A DNA stretch of 64,000 nt, taken from NCBI GenBank assembly GCA_903929755.1, contig CAIYVZ010000007.1, positions 1 through 64,000 of the forward strand, given 5' to 3'. This document shows, piece by piece, positions 51,687-59,759 of this stretch. The notes under the pieces were generated by a model. It made no database searches. It saw only the letters and a program-made list of their open reading frames with translations, and had not been told where the DNA came from. Position 1 is the stretch's first letter. Each line of letters opens with the position of its first letter. Position numbers and translations under genes: made by a program. The stretch is from an uncultured Acidobacteriia bacterium. GTDB taxonomy: Bacteria; Acidobacteriota; Terriglobia; Bryobacterales; Bryobacteraceae.

Positions 51687-52928
51687 TCAACGAACGTCAA
51701 TGGAGGCTACGAGTTTGCGTTCTTTGGGCAGCAGCATAATGGCCGTAGCGCCCACCACTGCTATACCCAAAACCACCGACATTGCCGTCCCGTAGTTCCC
51801 AAACTGCTCCCGGAGCAACGCCACGCCCAGCGGTATCCAGGTCTGGCCAATTGTGTCCATCGGCAGAATGACGGCCATCGCCCGCGACAGGGAATTCACC
51901 CCGAACTGTTTCGCCGCCATCAGCGGAATCAGCATATAGTCCGCGCCCATTGCGAAGCCGAACACGATGGCGAACAGGTGCGGTTTCGTCCCCGGAGTAA
52001 CGGACAGCAGCATGGGAATGCTCGCGGCCACCACAAAGTAGGTCACGGTCATCACATACTTCATCGGGAAGACATCGGCCAGTTTGCCCACCAGCAGGCG
52101 GCCCAGCGTGCTCGACACCAAAATCCAGAAAGTCGCGTCACCCCATGCATCGTTGAGCTGCTGCTGATTGTGAAAGCCCTGGTCCCGGAAAACCAGTTTC
52201 ATGTGCTGATTGATGGCACCAATGGAGCCGATGGAGCAAAAACTGCCCAGCATCAGCAGCCAGAATGGCGCCTGCTTCAGAAGGCTCCTGTAGCTCTGGG
52301 CTTCCACTTTCTGGTCAGGTGTCGCTTCGTCATCGCCGTCCTGGAACTGTCCGATGTCAGTTGGTTTGTCCTTCTGGATAAACCAGGCCACAGGCCAGGC
52401 GAGGAACATTACGCAGGCGATGCCTATCAGGGCTGTACGGAAGTCGTAATGGAGGGTGAGCCGCTTAATCAGGTTCGGCCCCATCGCCCCCACCAGGCCG
52501 ACGCCGACATAGACGATGCCCATTGCCATCCCGCGATTCCGCCGGTACCATTGCGAAATAATGATTTGGTGCGGGATCGGCCCGGACAGGATATAGCCGA
52601 ACGTATACAGAAACCAAAGGCCAAAGTAAACCCATAGCGAGCCCGTCATTTGACTCAGGCCAAAGAACGCCAACGACGTCATGGCGGTACCGGCAATGAT
52701 CAGCTTCCGGGGGCTGAAGCGCGGCACCACCAAAGGCCCTACCCACAAAGTGAGCAGCGCCGCTACCGGGAACCCCATCGTGATCCACCGCAGAGGCCAA
52801 TGGAAGGCGTTCTGGTAGTAGTCGTAGAAAAACGGCATGTTGTAATACGGCAGACCTACCGAGATCCCAAAGGTTAGAAACGCGGCCGCGATGACCCATT
52901 TCCCGTAGAAGGCGTTACGCATGTCCAT
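51687..52928 (-). CDS. MFS transporter, OFA (oxalate/formate antiporter)-like
   Basis: This 413-residue membrane protein has twelve predicted helices in two halves, with a hydrophilic middle loop (KDKPTDIGQFQDGDDEATPD). Segments GVGLVGAMGPNLIKRLT, NRGMAMGIVYVGVGLVG and STLGRLLVGKLADVFPMKYV have the MFS loop 2-3 and 8-9 patterns (G-R-L-x-x-G-x-L-A-D). It resembles the oxalate/formate antiporter and monocarboxylate group, so an organic acid is a plausible substrate. The ATG at 52928 or 52922 is preferred; the open frame continues another 106 codons into the divergent porin-like gene and is rejected. Confidence 0.83.
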   Translation of the reverse strand: MDMRNAFYGKWVIAAAFLTFGISVGLPYYNMPFFYDYYQNAFHWPLRWITMGFPVAALLTLWVGPLVVPRFSPRKLIIAGTAMTSLAFFGLSQMTGSLWVYFGLWFLYTFGYILSGPIPHQIIISQWYRRNRGMAMGIVYVGVGLVGAMGPNLIKRLTLHYDFRTALIGIACVMFLAWPVAWFIQKDKPTDIGQFQDGDDEATPDQKVEAQSYRSLLKQAPFWLLMLGSFCSIGSIGAINQHMKLVFRDQGFHNQQQLNDAWGDATFWILVSSTLGRLLVGKLADVFPMKYVMTVTYFVVAASIPMLLSVTPGTKPHLFAIVFGFAMGADYMLIPLMAAKQFGVNSLSRAMAVILPMDTIGQTWIPLGVALLREQFGNYGTAMSVVLGIAVVGATAIMLLPKERKLVASIDVR

Positions 52929-53091
52929 CCAATCTACCACCAGGGCATTCCCGTTTGTCGCTTCTTCTGTACCGTTTAAGCGCGCCCCTGCGTATACAAT
53001 CGAGAGAGGGTGGCCACAGGGGTTCGCGTCTGTTCTGCTTTTCGAATCGCGGAACGTGCACCGAACACCTGCTATCCGATCTTCCAGATTC

Positions 53092-54087
53092 ATGAGGACC
53101 GATTTGAGACTTCGTTCGCTAAATGTGTGTATCCGCGCAATCCTGTTCGGTGCCGCGCTGCTGCCAGTTGCCCTTTGTGGCGCTGATGCTCCTGTTCCCG
53201 TGGCCGATACTCCGCCGGTAGAGGCTCCCCAGCTCCAGGCTCCCACAGCCCAGGCGCCCGCTCCTGCGGCGCAGCCTGCTGCTCAGGCTCCGTCAGGCCC
53301 CCAGCGCCCACCGGTTCTGGCGAAGGGCAAAAAGCCCGACGTTCCCGACTACCCCGATCCGCAGACCATCACGTTCGGTGCTTACTACTTCGGAACTGTT
53401 CCCGGTAACGGACCTGACCTTCAGGCCGGCAAAGTTACCAGGGACTTCGGCACCATTCGCGGTCTGGGTAAGGAACACATGGGGCCCGGTGTCTTCGCGT
53501 CCGTTCCGGTTTCCCGCACTACGGAAATCCGCTTCGAAGGTTTTGAAACGAAAGGTGCCGGCAACCAGAATCTGACCGGCAAAGACCCCGCCGTCTTCGG
53601 TACTCAGTTCAACGCGGGTGACTATCTTTCAAACAGCTACCGCGTTGTCAGCGGGAAGCTTTGGGTGGACGATCTTTTCTGGCCCCACAAATTTCCGGTC
53701 GCGAAATTCCGCGTCAAAGCCATATATGGTGTTCGCTACCTGGCTGTGAAAGGCGTCGTCGATGCGCCGCTTAAGCTTCCCAGTGGCGCCACATTTGCCG
53801 GTGTTACCGCCAGCGGCAACAAGCAGGTGGTTCTGCCGGCCATTGGTCTTGCGCCCGAATTTGCCATTTCCAAGCACGTGCTCTTCCGTGTCGAAGCTTC
53901 CGGCTTCATGTTGCCGCACCGCTCCGCTCTTTGGGACGGAGAAGCCACGCTCTCCTACCGCAGGCAAAAACTGGAAGTCTTCGGCGGCTTCAAGGCTGTC
54001 GGCTTTAAGACCAGCCCGCAGAAGGACTTCTTCTATTCCGGCCAGGTGTACGGCGGCGTGGTTGGCCTCAAGTATCACTGGCAGTAG
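53092..54087 (+). CDS. Predicted outer-membrane beta-barrel protein with Pro/Ala-rich linker
   Basis: This 331-residue protein has a signal peptide (RSLNVCIRAILFGAALLPVA), then about 45 residues rich in Pro, Ala and Gln (residues about 35-80). The C-terminal 240 residues show alternating hydrophobic/polar strands (ITFGAYYFGT, TEIRFEGFET, FRVKAIYGVRYLAV, YSGQVYGGVVGLKYHWQ) as in 8- to 10-stranded outer-membrane barrels. The last residues, VGLKYHWQ, are aromatic-rich but do not end in Phe. The Pro-rich linker could span the periplasm or contact peptidoglycan. The function is unknown. It is divergent from the MFS gene. Confidence 0.65.
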   Translation: MRTDLRLRSLNVCIRAILFGAALLPVALCGADAPVPVADTPPVEAPQLQAPTAQAPAPAAQPAAQAPSGPQRPPVLAKGKKPDVPDYPDPQTITFGAYYFGTVPGNGPDLQAGKVTRDFGTIRGLGKEHMGPGVFASVPVSRTTEIRFEGFETKGAGNQNLTGKDPAVFGTQFNAGDYLSNSYRVVSGKLWVDDLFWPHKFPVAKFRVKAIYGVRYLAVKGVVDAPLKLPSGATFAGVTASGNKQVVLPAIGLAPEFAISKHVLFRVEASGFMLPHRSALWDGEATLSYRRQKLEVFGGFKAVGFKTSPQKDFFYSGQVYGGVVGLKYHWQ

Positions 54088-54678
54088 CTAAAAGCCGGGC
54101 AGCAGGGCTTCGCGCCGGTCCCGAATGACCCTGGTTTCGCCCAGACGGTCCTGTAGTGAGGGGTTTCGCTCGTCCCAGCCCGCCGGCATAAAGCCGCTAC
54201 CCCGCACAAGTCCGCTCAACAGCATCGCAAAATAGCGCCCGACGGCCTGTCCCAACGAAAGGGGCCGGCCCTCGGGCGTTACGATTTTCAGGCCCAGCAC
54301 CATCTTCCCCGGCGTTGCCCCAGAATGCGGAACAGCAGAATGCGCTCGCGAGTCTTGAAAACTGCATCTGGCCTGTGTCCTTCAGTGTCCAGCTCGACCC
54401 CGGTTCTTCCAGCAGCCGCCACCGCGTCGGGATCAACACAATCCCGCGAATCAGCTGATCAGGATGTCGTACAGTACAGCCGTCAGAAATCGAATCCAGA
54501 AGCCACTGTCCTGAACCGCCCCGGTTTGAAGCAACACACCGGGCAGAGTTCCCTGCGCCAGCCAATCGGCCATCCCGCTGTGCCACGCCAGTACCTCCGG
54601 CCCGATTACCCTGGTTTGTGCCAGTCGCGCGAACGCCGCGTCGCTCGCCGACTGCCACTTTCTTGTTCGAACTTTGTT
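54088..54678 (-). pseudogene. Disrupted gene for a GYF_2/RDD-domain membrane protein
   Basis: Three frames of the minus strand together spell one protein. First, SDAAFARLAQTRVIGPEVLA and WHSGMADWLAQGTLPG give a GYF_2-like domain, followed by GFWIRFLTAVLYDILIS, the start of an RDD domain, which then hits a TGA. Next, IRGIVLIPTRWRLLE continues in another frame. Last, ATPGKMVLGLKIVTPEGRPL and GQAVGRYFAMLLSGL give the diagnostic RDD end (G-A-T-P-G-K-x-x-x-G-L-K-I-V) in a third frame, ending at 54088. At least two frameshifts or deletions have destroyed the gene. Sequencing error in this single stretch cannot be excluded. Confidence 0.75.
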
Positions 54679-54744
54679 TCACGCCCGCTGGCCGTTTTGC
54701 AGCTTGCCCCTTGTTGGCCTTTGGCTGGTTGATACCCTGAAGTC

Positions 54745-55308
54745 TTGGCAAGAATCCTCGACGTCGGCTGCGGTATCAGGAAATTCCCCGGTTCCATCGG
54801 AATCGACTACAACTCCGCCAGTAATGCCGATGTCCTCTGCGACCTCGACCGCTTTCCCTATCCCTTTGCCGACCGCACCTTCGACGGCCTTCGCGCCATC
54901 CACGTCATTGAACACGTGACGGATATCGTGCGGACTATGGAAGAGTTCCACCGCCTCGTCCGGCCCGGTGGCACCATCCGCATCGAGACGCCGCACTACA
55001 CCGACTACAGCTCCTTCTGCGACCCCACCCACAAGCACCACCTCAATAGCTTTTCGTTCCGCTACTTCGGCGCGAAGGACGGGGGCTTTGGCTATTACAC
55101 GGAAGCCAAGTTCATCGAGAAGAAGGTACACGTGAAGCTGTTGAGTCTCTGGCGCTGGCTCGGCTTCCAGTTCCTGGTCAATCGCTTCACGCGGTTCCGC
55201 AAGTTCTGGGAATTCTACCTTTGCTATGTGATCCGCGGCAAGGCGATGGAGTTCGAGTTTGAACCTGTTGGCCCTCCGGTCAAGCTTCGTCGGCCGGCAT
55301 CGGTGTAG
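54745..55308 (+). CDS. SAM-dependent methyltransferase (class I, small)
   Basis: This 187-residue protein has the SAM-binding motif RILDVGCGIRKFPG at its very N-terminus, the acidic loop IGIDYN, LRAIHVIEHVTDIVRTMEEF and RLVRPGGTIRIETPHYTDYS, the usual order of class I methyltransferases of the type-11 group. An in-frame TGA lies five codons upstream, so the start must be the TTG at 54745, or possibly a later codon, giving a compact N-terminus. The substrate is unknown; similar small enzymes act in glycan or lipid-carrier modification. It follows the RDD pseudogene, from which it is divergently oriented. Confidence 0.8.
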   Translation: MARILDVGCGIRKFPGSIGIDYNSASNADVLCDLDRFPYPFADRTFDGLRAIHVIEHVTDIVRTMEEFHRLVRPGGTIRIETPHYTDYSSFCDPTHKHHLNSFSFRYFGAKDGGFGYYTEAKFIEKKVHVKLLSLWRWLGFQFLVNRFTRFRKFWEFYLCYVIRGKAMEFEFEPVGPPVKLRRPASV

Positions 55309-55370
55309 TCCCTGCTTTTCTGACAAAAATTCCGGAGAAAAAATCCCCGGGGACCGCACTTAGTTTCTTC

Positions 55371-55769
55371 ATGAACCTTCTGGCCCCGCTATCCAGATTC
55401 GCCGACTATGTCCGCTTTCGCCGCCATCGGGACATCGGCCGCCGTGGTGAAGACATCACGCATCGGTACCTCCGGCGCCAGGGCTTTATTGTCGCCGCGC
55501 GCAACTGGCGGCCCCCGCAGGGAGGTGGCGAAATCGACCTCATCGTTTGGGAACAGGACCACCTGGTCTTTGTGGAAGTGAAGTCCCGCGCCACCGCTGC
55601 GGGCAGTGCCCCGGAACGAGACATCGACCCCGAAAAGATACGCGCCCTGCGCCGCGCCGCCCGCGATTACCTCCGACGTTCCGGTGCGGACGCTGAAAAG
55701 GCCCGCTTCGATGTTGTTGCCATCACCGGCAGAGCCGTCGAGCACCTCCGCAGCGCCTTTTCGCTTTAA
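55371..55769 (+). CDS. yraN: YraN family (UPF0102) endonuclease-like protein
   Basis: This 132-residue protein has the UPF0102 hallmarks RRGEDITHRYLRRQGFIVAA and NWRPPQGGGEIDLIVWEQDH followed by LVFVEVKSR. The G-E-I-D-L-I and E-V-K pair is the PD-(D/E)xK-like nuclease core. The N-terminal 25 residues (FADYVRFRRHRDIGRRG) are a little longer than usual. Its cellular role is unclear; the genes are near-universal in bacteria and may act in DNA processing. galT starts 31 bases downstream. Confidence 0.9.
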   Translation: MNLLAPLSRFADYVRFRRHRDIGRRGEDITHRYLRRQGFIVAARNWRPPQGGGEIDLIVWEQDHLVFVEVKSRATAAGSAPERDIDPEKIRALRRAARDYLRRSGADAEKARFDVVAITGRAVEHLRSAFSL

Positions 55770-55800
55770 GGCCGCCCCCTCTCGCTATAGTGGACAATTC

Positions 55801-56805
55801 ATGCCGGAACTTCGTAAAGACCCCGTTTCTGATCGCTGGGTCATCATCTCTACCGACCGCGCTCGCCGTCCTTCGGACTTTGTTCGCAAACACGTCCCCG
55901 CTGAGCCTTCCGGGCGATTCTGTCCCTTCTGCGCTGGTAACGAAGCGCAGACTCCCCGCGAAGTCCTCGCCTACCGGAACGGCAGCGCGCCGAATACCCC
56001 CGGCTGGCAACTTCGCGTGGTGCCCAATAAGTACCCGGCTCTCGGTATCGAGGGCGACCTCAACCGCGAAGGCGAAGGTCTCTTTGACCGCATGGATGGC
56101 ATTGGCGCTCACGAGGTAGTCATCGAATCGCCCGACCATGTCCTCGGCATGGCGGACCTCTCCGAAGCTGCTGTCGAGCGCACGCTTTGTGCCTTTCGCG
56201 ACCGTGTCCGGGATCTTCGCAATGATCGTCGCCTGCGCTACGTTCTGCTGTTCAAAAACCACGGTGAAAGCGCCGGGATGACGGTAGAACACAGCCACTC
56301 ACAACTCATCGCCCTGCCCGTAGTGCCCAAGCGCGTTCAGGAAGAACTCGATGTCTGCAAGAAGTACTTCGATTTTAAAGACCGCTGCGTTTTCTGTGAC
56401 ATTGTTCGCCAGGAAACCAAAGCCGGAGTTCGGATCGTGGCCGAGACCGATGAATTCGTGGCTCTTTCGCCGTACGCCGCCCGCTTCCCCTTCGAGACCT
56501 GGATCATGCCCCGCCGCCACGGTTCTCATTATGAAGAAGCGAGCGGCCCGCAACTCGGTAATCTTGCCTGGATCCTCCGGTCCGTTCTGCGCAAACTCGA
56601 CAAGGTTCTGGAACGCCCGGCGTTCAACCTGCTGATCCACACCATGCCCCCGCAGGAAGCCGCCAGCCCCCACTACCATTGGCACATTGAGATCATTCCC
56701 AGCCTTACCCGCGTGGCTGGCTTCGAGATGGGGACCGGTTTCTACATCAATCCCACGCCGCCGGAAGAATCGGCGCAGTTCCTGCGTGATGCCGGCCTGA
56801 GCTAA
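55801..56805 (+). CDS. galT: Galactose-1-phosphate uridylyltransferase (GalT-like)
   Basis: This 334-residue HIT-superfamily enzyme begins MPELRKDPVSDRWVIISTDR. It has zinc-ligand Cys pairs FCPFC (about residue 42) and CVFCDI, the RVVPNKYPAL segment, NHGESAGMTVEHSHSQLIAL and HYHWHIEIIP. The active-site His is expected in the last of these (H-x-H-x-H-type motif with Pro-Ser following). It transfers UMP between UDP-glucose and galactose 1-phosphate. The ATG at 55801 is used because the longer frame to 55606 lies inside yraN. The next gene converges with a 4-base overlap. Confidence 0.88.
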   Translation: MPELRKDPVSDRWVIISTDRARRPSDFVRKHVPAEPSGRFCPFCAGNEAQTPREVLAYRNGSAPNTPGWQLRVVPNKYPALGIEGDLNREGEGLFDRMDGIGAHEVVIESPDHVLGMADLSEAAVERTLCAFRDRVRDLRNDRRLRYVLLFKNHGESAGMTVEHSHSQLIALPVVPKRVQEELDVCKKYFDFKDRCVFCDIVRQETKAGVRIVAETDEFVALSPYAARFPFETWIMPRRHGSHYEEASGPQLGNLAWILRSVLRKLDKVLERPAFNLLIHTMPPQEAASPHYHWHIEIIPSLTRVAGFEMGTGFYINPTPPEESAQFLRDAGLS

Positions 56806-57782
56806 CGCAGCCAGCTGGCCAGGTTTTCCCGGACATACTCGTCATCATTCAGCCACGGATATGCCGCACATACGCGGTCAATCTCAGCCATCTGTCCCGG
56901 CGAGAGATCTTCGCTCGGATCGAGACACCACCGCCCTGCCAGCAGTCCCTGGCGGACGAGAATCTCGTGCAACCCCGCGATGCAGCCTCGGAAGGCGTTC
57001 CTCGCGTCGAACAGCGCGGCGTTGGCGTCCGTCGTCTCGTTCGCCAGGGCCAGCATTTCCGGCGATACCACTGGTGCGGCTTTCACCCTGGCCAGCAACT
57101 CCACCGCCCGCCGCGTCCACACGGACCAGTGCCCCAGTAACCCGCCTGTAAACCCGTTCAGCAGGTCGATCACAATGTTGTCGTCGTTCCCCGTATACAG
57201 CGCAACCTTACTCTCTGACTCCCGTACCGCCCGAACCACCTCCAGCGTCCGATATCGGTTGAACGGTGCCACTTTGATGGCGACGACGTTCGGGATCTCA
57301 ACAAACTTGCGCCAGAATTCATACGGCAGCACTCGTCCCCCCACGTCCGGTTGCAGATAGAAACCCATTACAGGTATTACGGCGGCCACCGCTCGCGCAT
57401 GATCTGCCAACTGCTGAACGGATGCGTCCTGCAGCGCAGCCAGGCTCAGCAGGCCGCACTCATACCCGAGCGACGAGGCCAGCTCCGCTTCGGCGACGGC
57501 TTGTCCCGTCGGTCCGCAGATGCCCGCAATCCGGACCGCCCCGGTTCCCCGCATCTCTTCAGCAGCCAGTTCCAGCACCGGCCGAAATAACCCAACCCGA
57601 GGCTCCCGGATCGCAAACTGCGTCGTGTGCACTCCAACCGCCAGCCCCCCCGCGCCCGACGCCAGGTAATACCGGGACAGGGCTCGCTGCCGCCGCTCGT
57701 CGAGCCGCCGCTCCGCCGTTAGGGCCAGGGGATGTGCCGGGATCACCAGCCCGGACAGCAGCTTCTCGCGCAGCGCCGTCAA
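56802..57782 (-). CDS. Dihydrodipicolinate synthase/N-acetylneuraminate lyase family protein
   Basis: This 326-residue TIM-barrel aldolase-type protein has the Schiff-base Lys in NVVAIKVAPFNRYRT and a Tyr in VMGFYLQPDVGG at the expected place in the middle strands. YTGNDDNIVIDLLNGFTGGL is also DapA-like. The N-terminus (LSGLVIPAHPLALTAERRLD) has the DapA-type start, altered at the substrate T-T motif, so true dihydrodipicolinate synthesis is doubtful. It may act on a sugar acid or a keto acid. It overlaps the epimerase gene upstream by four bases. Confidence 0.83.
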   Translation of the reverse strand: MTALREKLLSGLVIPAHPLALTAERRLDERRQRALSRYYLASGAGGLAVGVHTTQFAIREPRVGLFRPVLELAAEEMRGTGAVRIAGICGPTGQAVAEAELASSLGYECGLLSLAALQDASVQQLADHARAVAAVIPVMGFYLQPDVGGRVLPYEFWRKFVEIPNVVAIKVAPFNRYRTLEVVRAVRESESKVALYTGNDDNIVIDLLNGFTGGLLGHWSVWTRRAVELLARVKAAPVVSPEMLALANETTDANAALFDARNAFRGCIAGLHEILVRQGLLAGRWCLDPSEDLSPGQMAEIDRVCAAYPWLNDDEYVRENLASWLR

Positions 57783-58801
57783 AACTTCCCGTCCTGAACT
57801 TCAAAATGGGTTGGTTTATTCAAAACACTGCCGCCCTGTTCAATCCAGTGCGCCGTCCACTCAATCACCTGCTCCACCGGTACCTGGGGGAGTCCAAACA
57901 AGCCATGCGACTTCGCCGCGTCATTCAGCAGCGCCACGCCAGCCTCCTCGCCCGAAAACTGCGGCGTAACGTTGAACAACCGCCCGAACTGCTCCGCAAT
58001 ATCCCGCACCCGCAATACTTCCGGTCCCGTAATGTTCAGAACGCAGGGCGGGGAAGCGCACTGCCCAAACGCCCGCAGGCAGTTAGAATTCGCATCCCCC
58101 TGCCAGATCACATTCACATACCCCATCCGAACATCCACCGGGCGCCGCTCAAACACTGCCCGCGCAATATCCACCAACACACCATATCGCATCTCCACGG
58201 CGTAATTCAGCCGCAGAAGTGCCACCCGCGTACCCCACTTTGCCGACCCATACTCGAACATCCGCTCGCGCCCCAGCGCCGATTGTGCGTACTCCCCCAC
58301 CGGCGCCGATGGTGTCAATTCGGTGGCGCCACCGTCGGTTATCTGCCGCAACGGGTAAACATTCCCGGTCGAAAATGCCACGATTCTGGACTCTCTGTAG
58401 CGTTCCGCCACCCTCCCCGGCAGGTATGTATTCATTGCCCACGTCAGATGCGCCTCGCCAGTAGTTCCAAACTTCCGCGCCGCCATAAAAATCACATTCC
58501 GGGCGTTGGGCAGAGCTTCCAGCGCCCCGGGCTCCAGTAAATCGCAGGAGATTGTCTCGATCCCCCCAGCTTCCAGTTGGCCCACAAGTTCACGGTTGGT
58601 GAACCGGGCTACCGCCCGAATCTGCAGCGGAACCTTGGCCAGGTCTGCTGCTCGCCGAGCCAGTCGCGCCAGGCTGGGCCCCATCTTCCCTCCCACTCCC
58701 AGGATCAACAGCTCGCCACCCATCCCAGCCACAGCCTCGGCATCGGCGTCGCACGGTTGCGACAGCCGATCTTCAACCCAGTTCAAATCCGGCAAGCGCA
58801 T
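57779..58801 (-). CDS. NAD-dependent epimerase/dehydratase family protein
   Basis: This 340-residue Rossmann-fold protein has the nucleotide motif ELLILGVGGKMGPSLARLAR, which is G-x-G-G-x-M-G rather than the usual G-x-x-G-x-x-G, then SCDLLEPGALEALPNARNVI. A Ser and Tyr in FSTGNVYPL and VGEYAQSALGRERM sit like the SDR active site (Y-x3-G/K: YAQSALG lacks the usual Lys). It is probably a sugar-nucleotide or sugar-acid dehydrogenase. It overlaps the GNAT gene by 29 bases and the DapA-like gene by four, so the three form one operon. The ATG at 58801 follows AGGGTGG. Confidence 0.75.
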   Translation of the reverse strand: MRLPDLNWVEDRLSQPCDADAEAVAGMGGELLILGVGGKMGPSLARLARRAADLAKVPLQIRAVARFTNRELVGQLEAGGIETISCDLLEPGALEALPNARNVIFMAARKFGTTGEAHLTWAMNTYLPGRVAERYRESRIVAFSTGNVYPLRQITDGGATELTPSAPVGEYAQSALGRERMFEYGSAKWGTRVALLRLNYAVEMRYGVLVDIARAVFERRPVDVRMGYVNVIWQGDANSNCLRAFGQCASPPCVLNITGPEVLRVRDIAEQFGRLFNVTPQFSGEEAGVALLNDAAKSHGLFGLPQVPVEQVIEWTAHWIEQGGSVLNKPTHFEVQDGKF

Positions 58802-59627
58802 AAATCCACCCTTCCTTCGCTCGTAACGGTTCCCCCCGGAACATGCGGACGAGCCTTCGCTCCGGGGTGAAGCCGAGTTTCCTGGCCAGTCGAACAGCGT
58901 TCGCGTTCTCCGGTAAAAGATCCCAGACGCACGGCCCCTCATTGTGGCGCAGTGCCGCGTGTATCAGGCGTTTGGCTGCCTGTGGTGTTCTGGCGACGCA
59001 CGGCCCCAGGTAAGCTGCCCGCTGCCCGTCACGTCGCATCGCGTAGCCGTCGTGCGCCGTCAGGGTCTGCGACGACTGTCCCAGCCGGAGCAGCACGGTC
59101 TCACGGTCCGTTCCAAAGGCCAGGGTATCCAGTTCCACCGCCAGGGCATCCGGCACCCTCGCACCCGGCGCCAGCGCCCTCGCGCTCGCCGCCCGCGGGC
59201 TGGCATCGTCACGTCCGGGCACGACCCACTTCGGCATGACCCACCTTTCCACCGGCTGCTCCGCGATAAATCCCAGTGCCGCGTAGAGCGGCGCGCCCTG
59301 CTCCGTGGCGTCGAGTTTTACTGTGCGGACGCCACGCGCCTCAGCCTCGCCCAGCACTCTCTCCAGCAGCAGCCGTGCAAAGCCCTGTCGCCGGAACTCT
59401 GCGCGCGTCAGCACCATGCCAACCCAGGCCAGTCGGTCACCATAACAGACCAGCGTCGCAGTCGAGACCAGCCTCCCCTCACAATCAATCCCGAAAGACG
59501 TCTCCGGATTCAGCGCGATCAAGGCGGACCAGTCAGCAGCCGTCTGGTTCCATCCGGCCGAGGTGGAAATCTCCACAGCCGTCGCTACATCCTCTGCCGT
59601 CAGTCGCCGAATCTCCACAACGGCCAT
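58773..59627 (-). CDS. GNAT acetyltransferase (two-domain)
   Basis: This 284-residue protein has an N-terminal GNAT domain with the acetyl-CoA loop VLTRAEFRRQGFARLLLERV (R/Q-x-x-G-x-A/G) and LDATEQGAPLYAALGFIAEQ. The C-terminal half looks like a second, degenerate GNAT domain ending GWIYALAGFELG. It should acetylate an amine; the substrate is unknown. The ATG at 59627 has an AAGGGAAA upstream; the frame is open to 59669. It is the first gene of an operon with the epimerase (29-base overlap) and the DapA-like gene. Confidence 0.85.
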   Translation of the reverse strand: MAVVEIRRLTAEDVATAVEISTSAGWNQTAADWSALIALNPETSFGIDCEGRLVSTATLVCYGDRLAWVGMVLTRAEFRRQGFARLLLERVLGEAEARGVRTVKLDATEQGAPLYAALGFIAEQPVERWVMPKWVVPGRDDASPRAASARALAPGARVPDALAVELDTLAFGTDRETVLLRLGQSSQTLTAHDGYAMRRDGQRAAYLGPCVARTPQAAKRLIHAALRHNEGPCVWDLLPENANAVRLARKLGFTPERRLVRMFRGEPLRAKEGWIYALAGFELG

Positions 59628-59759
59628 TTTCCCTTGGACTGTCCTGGCGAACCCCGCAGGAATGTACAATGTGTCGGAATCTGCGGCGTGTTGCGCGCGG
59701 AAGCGGCATAGTCGTCATCCCCGCAGCAGCGCGTACAGAAGCTGAGGCCGTGGGCCGAA

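Noticed and set aside
56802-57782. Calling the DapA-like gene true dapA
   Set aside because: The substrate-binding Thr-Thr pair of dihydrodipicolinate synthases is not visible, and the operon context is not lysine biosynthesis.
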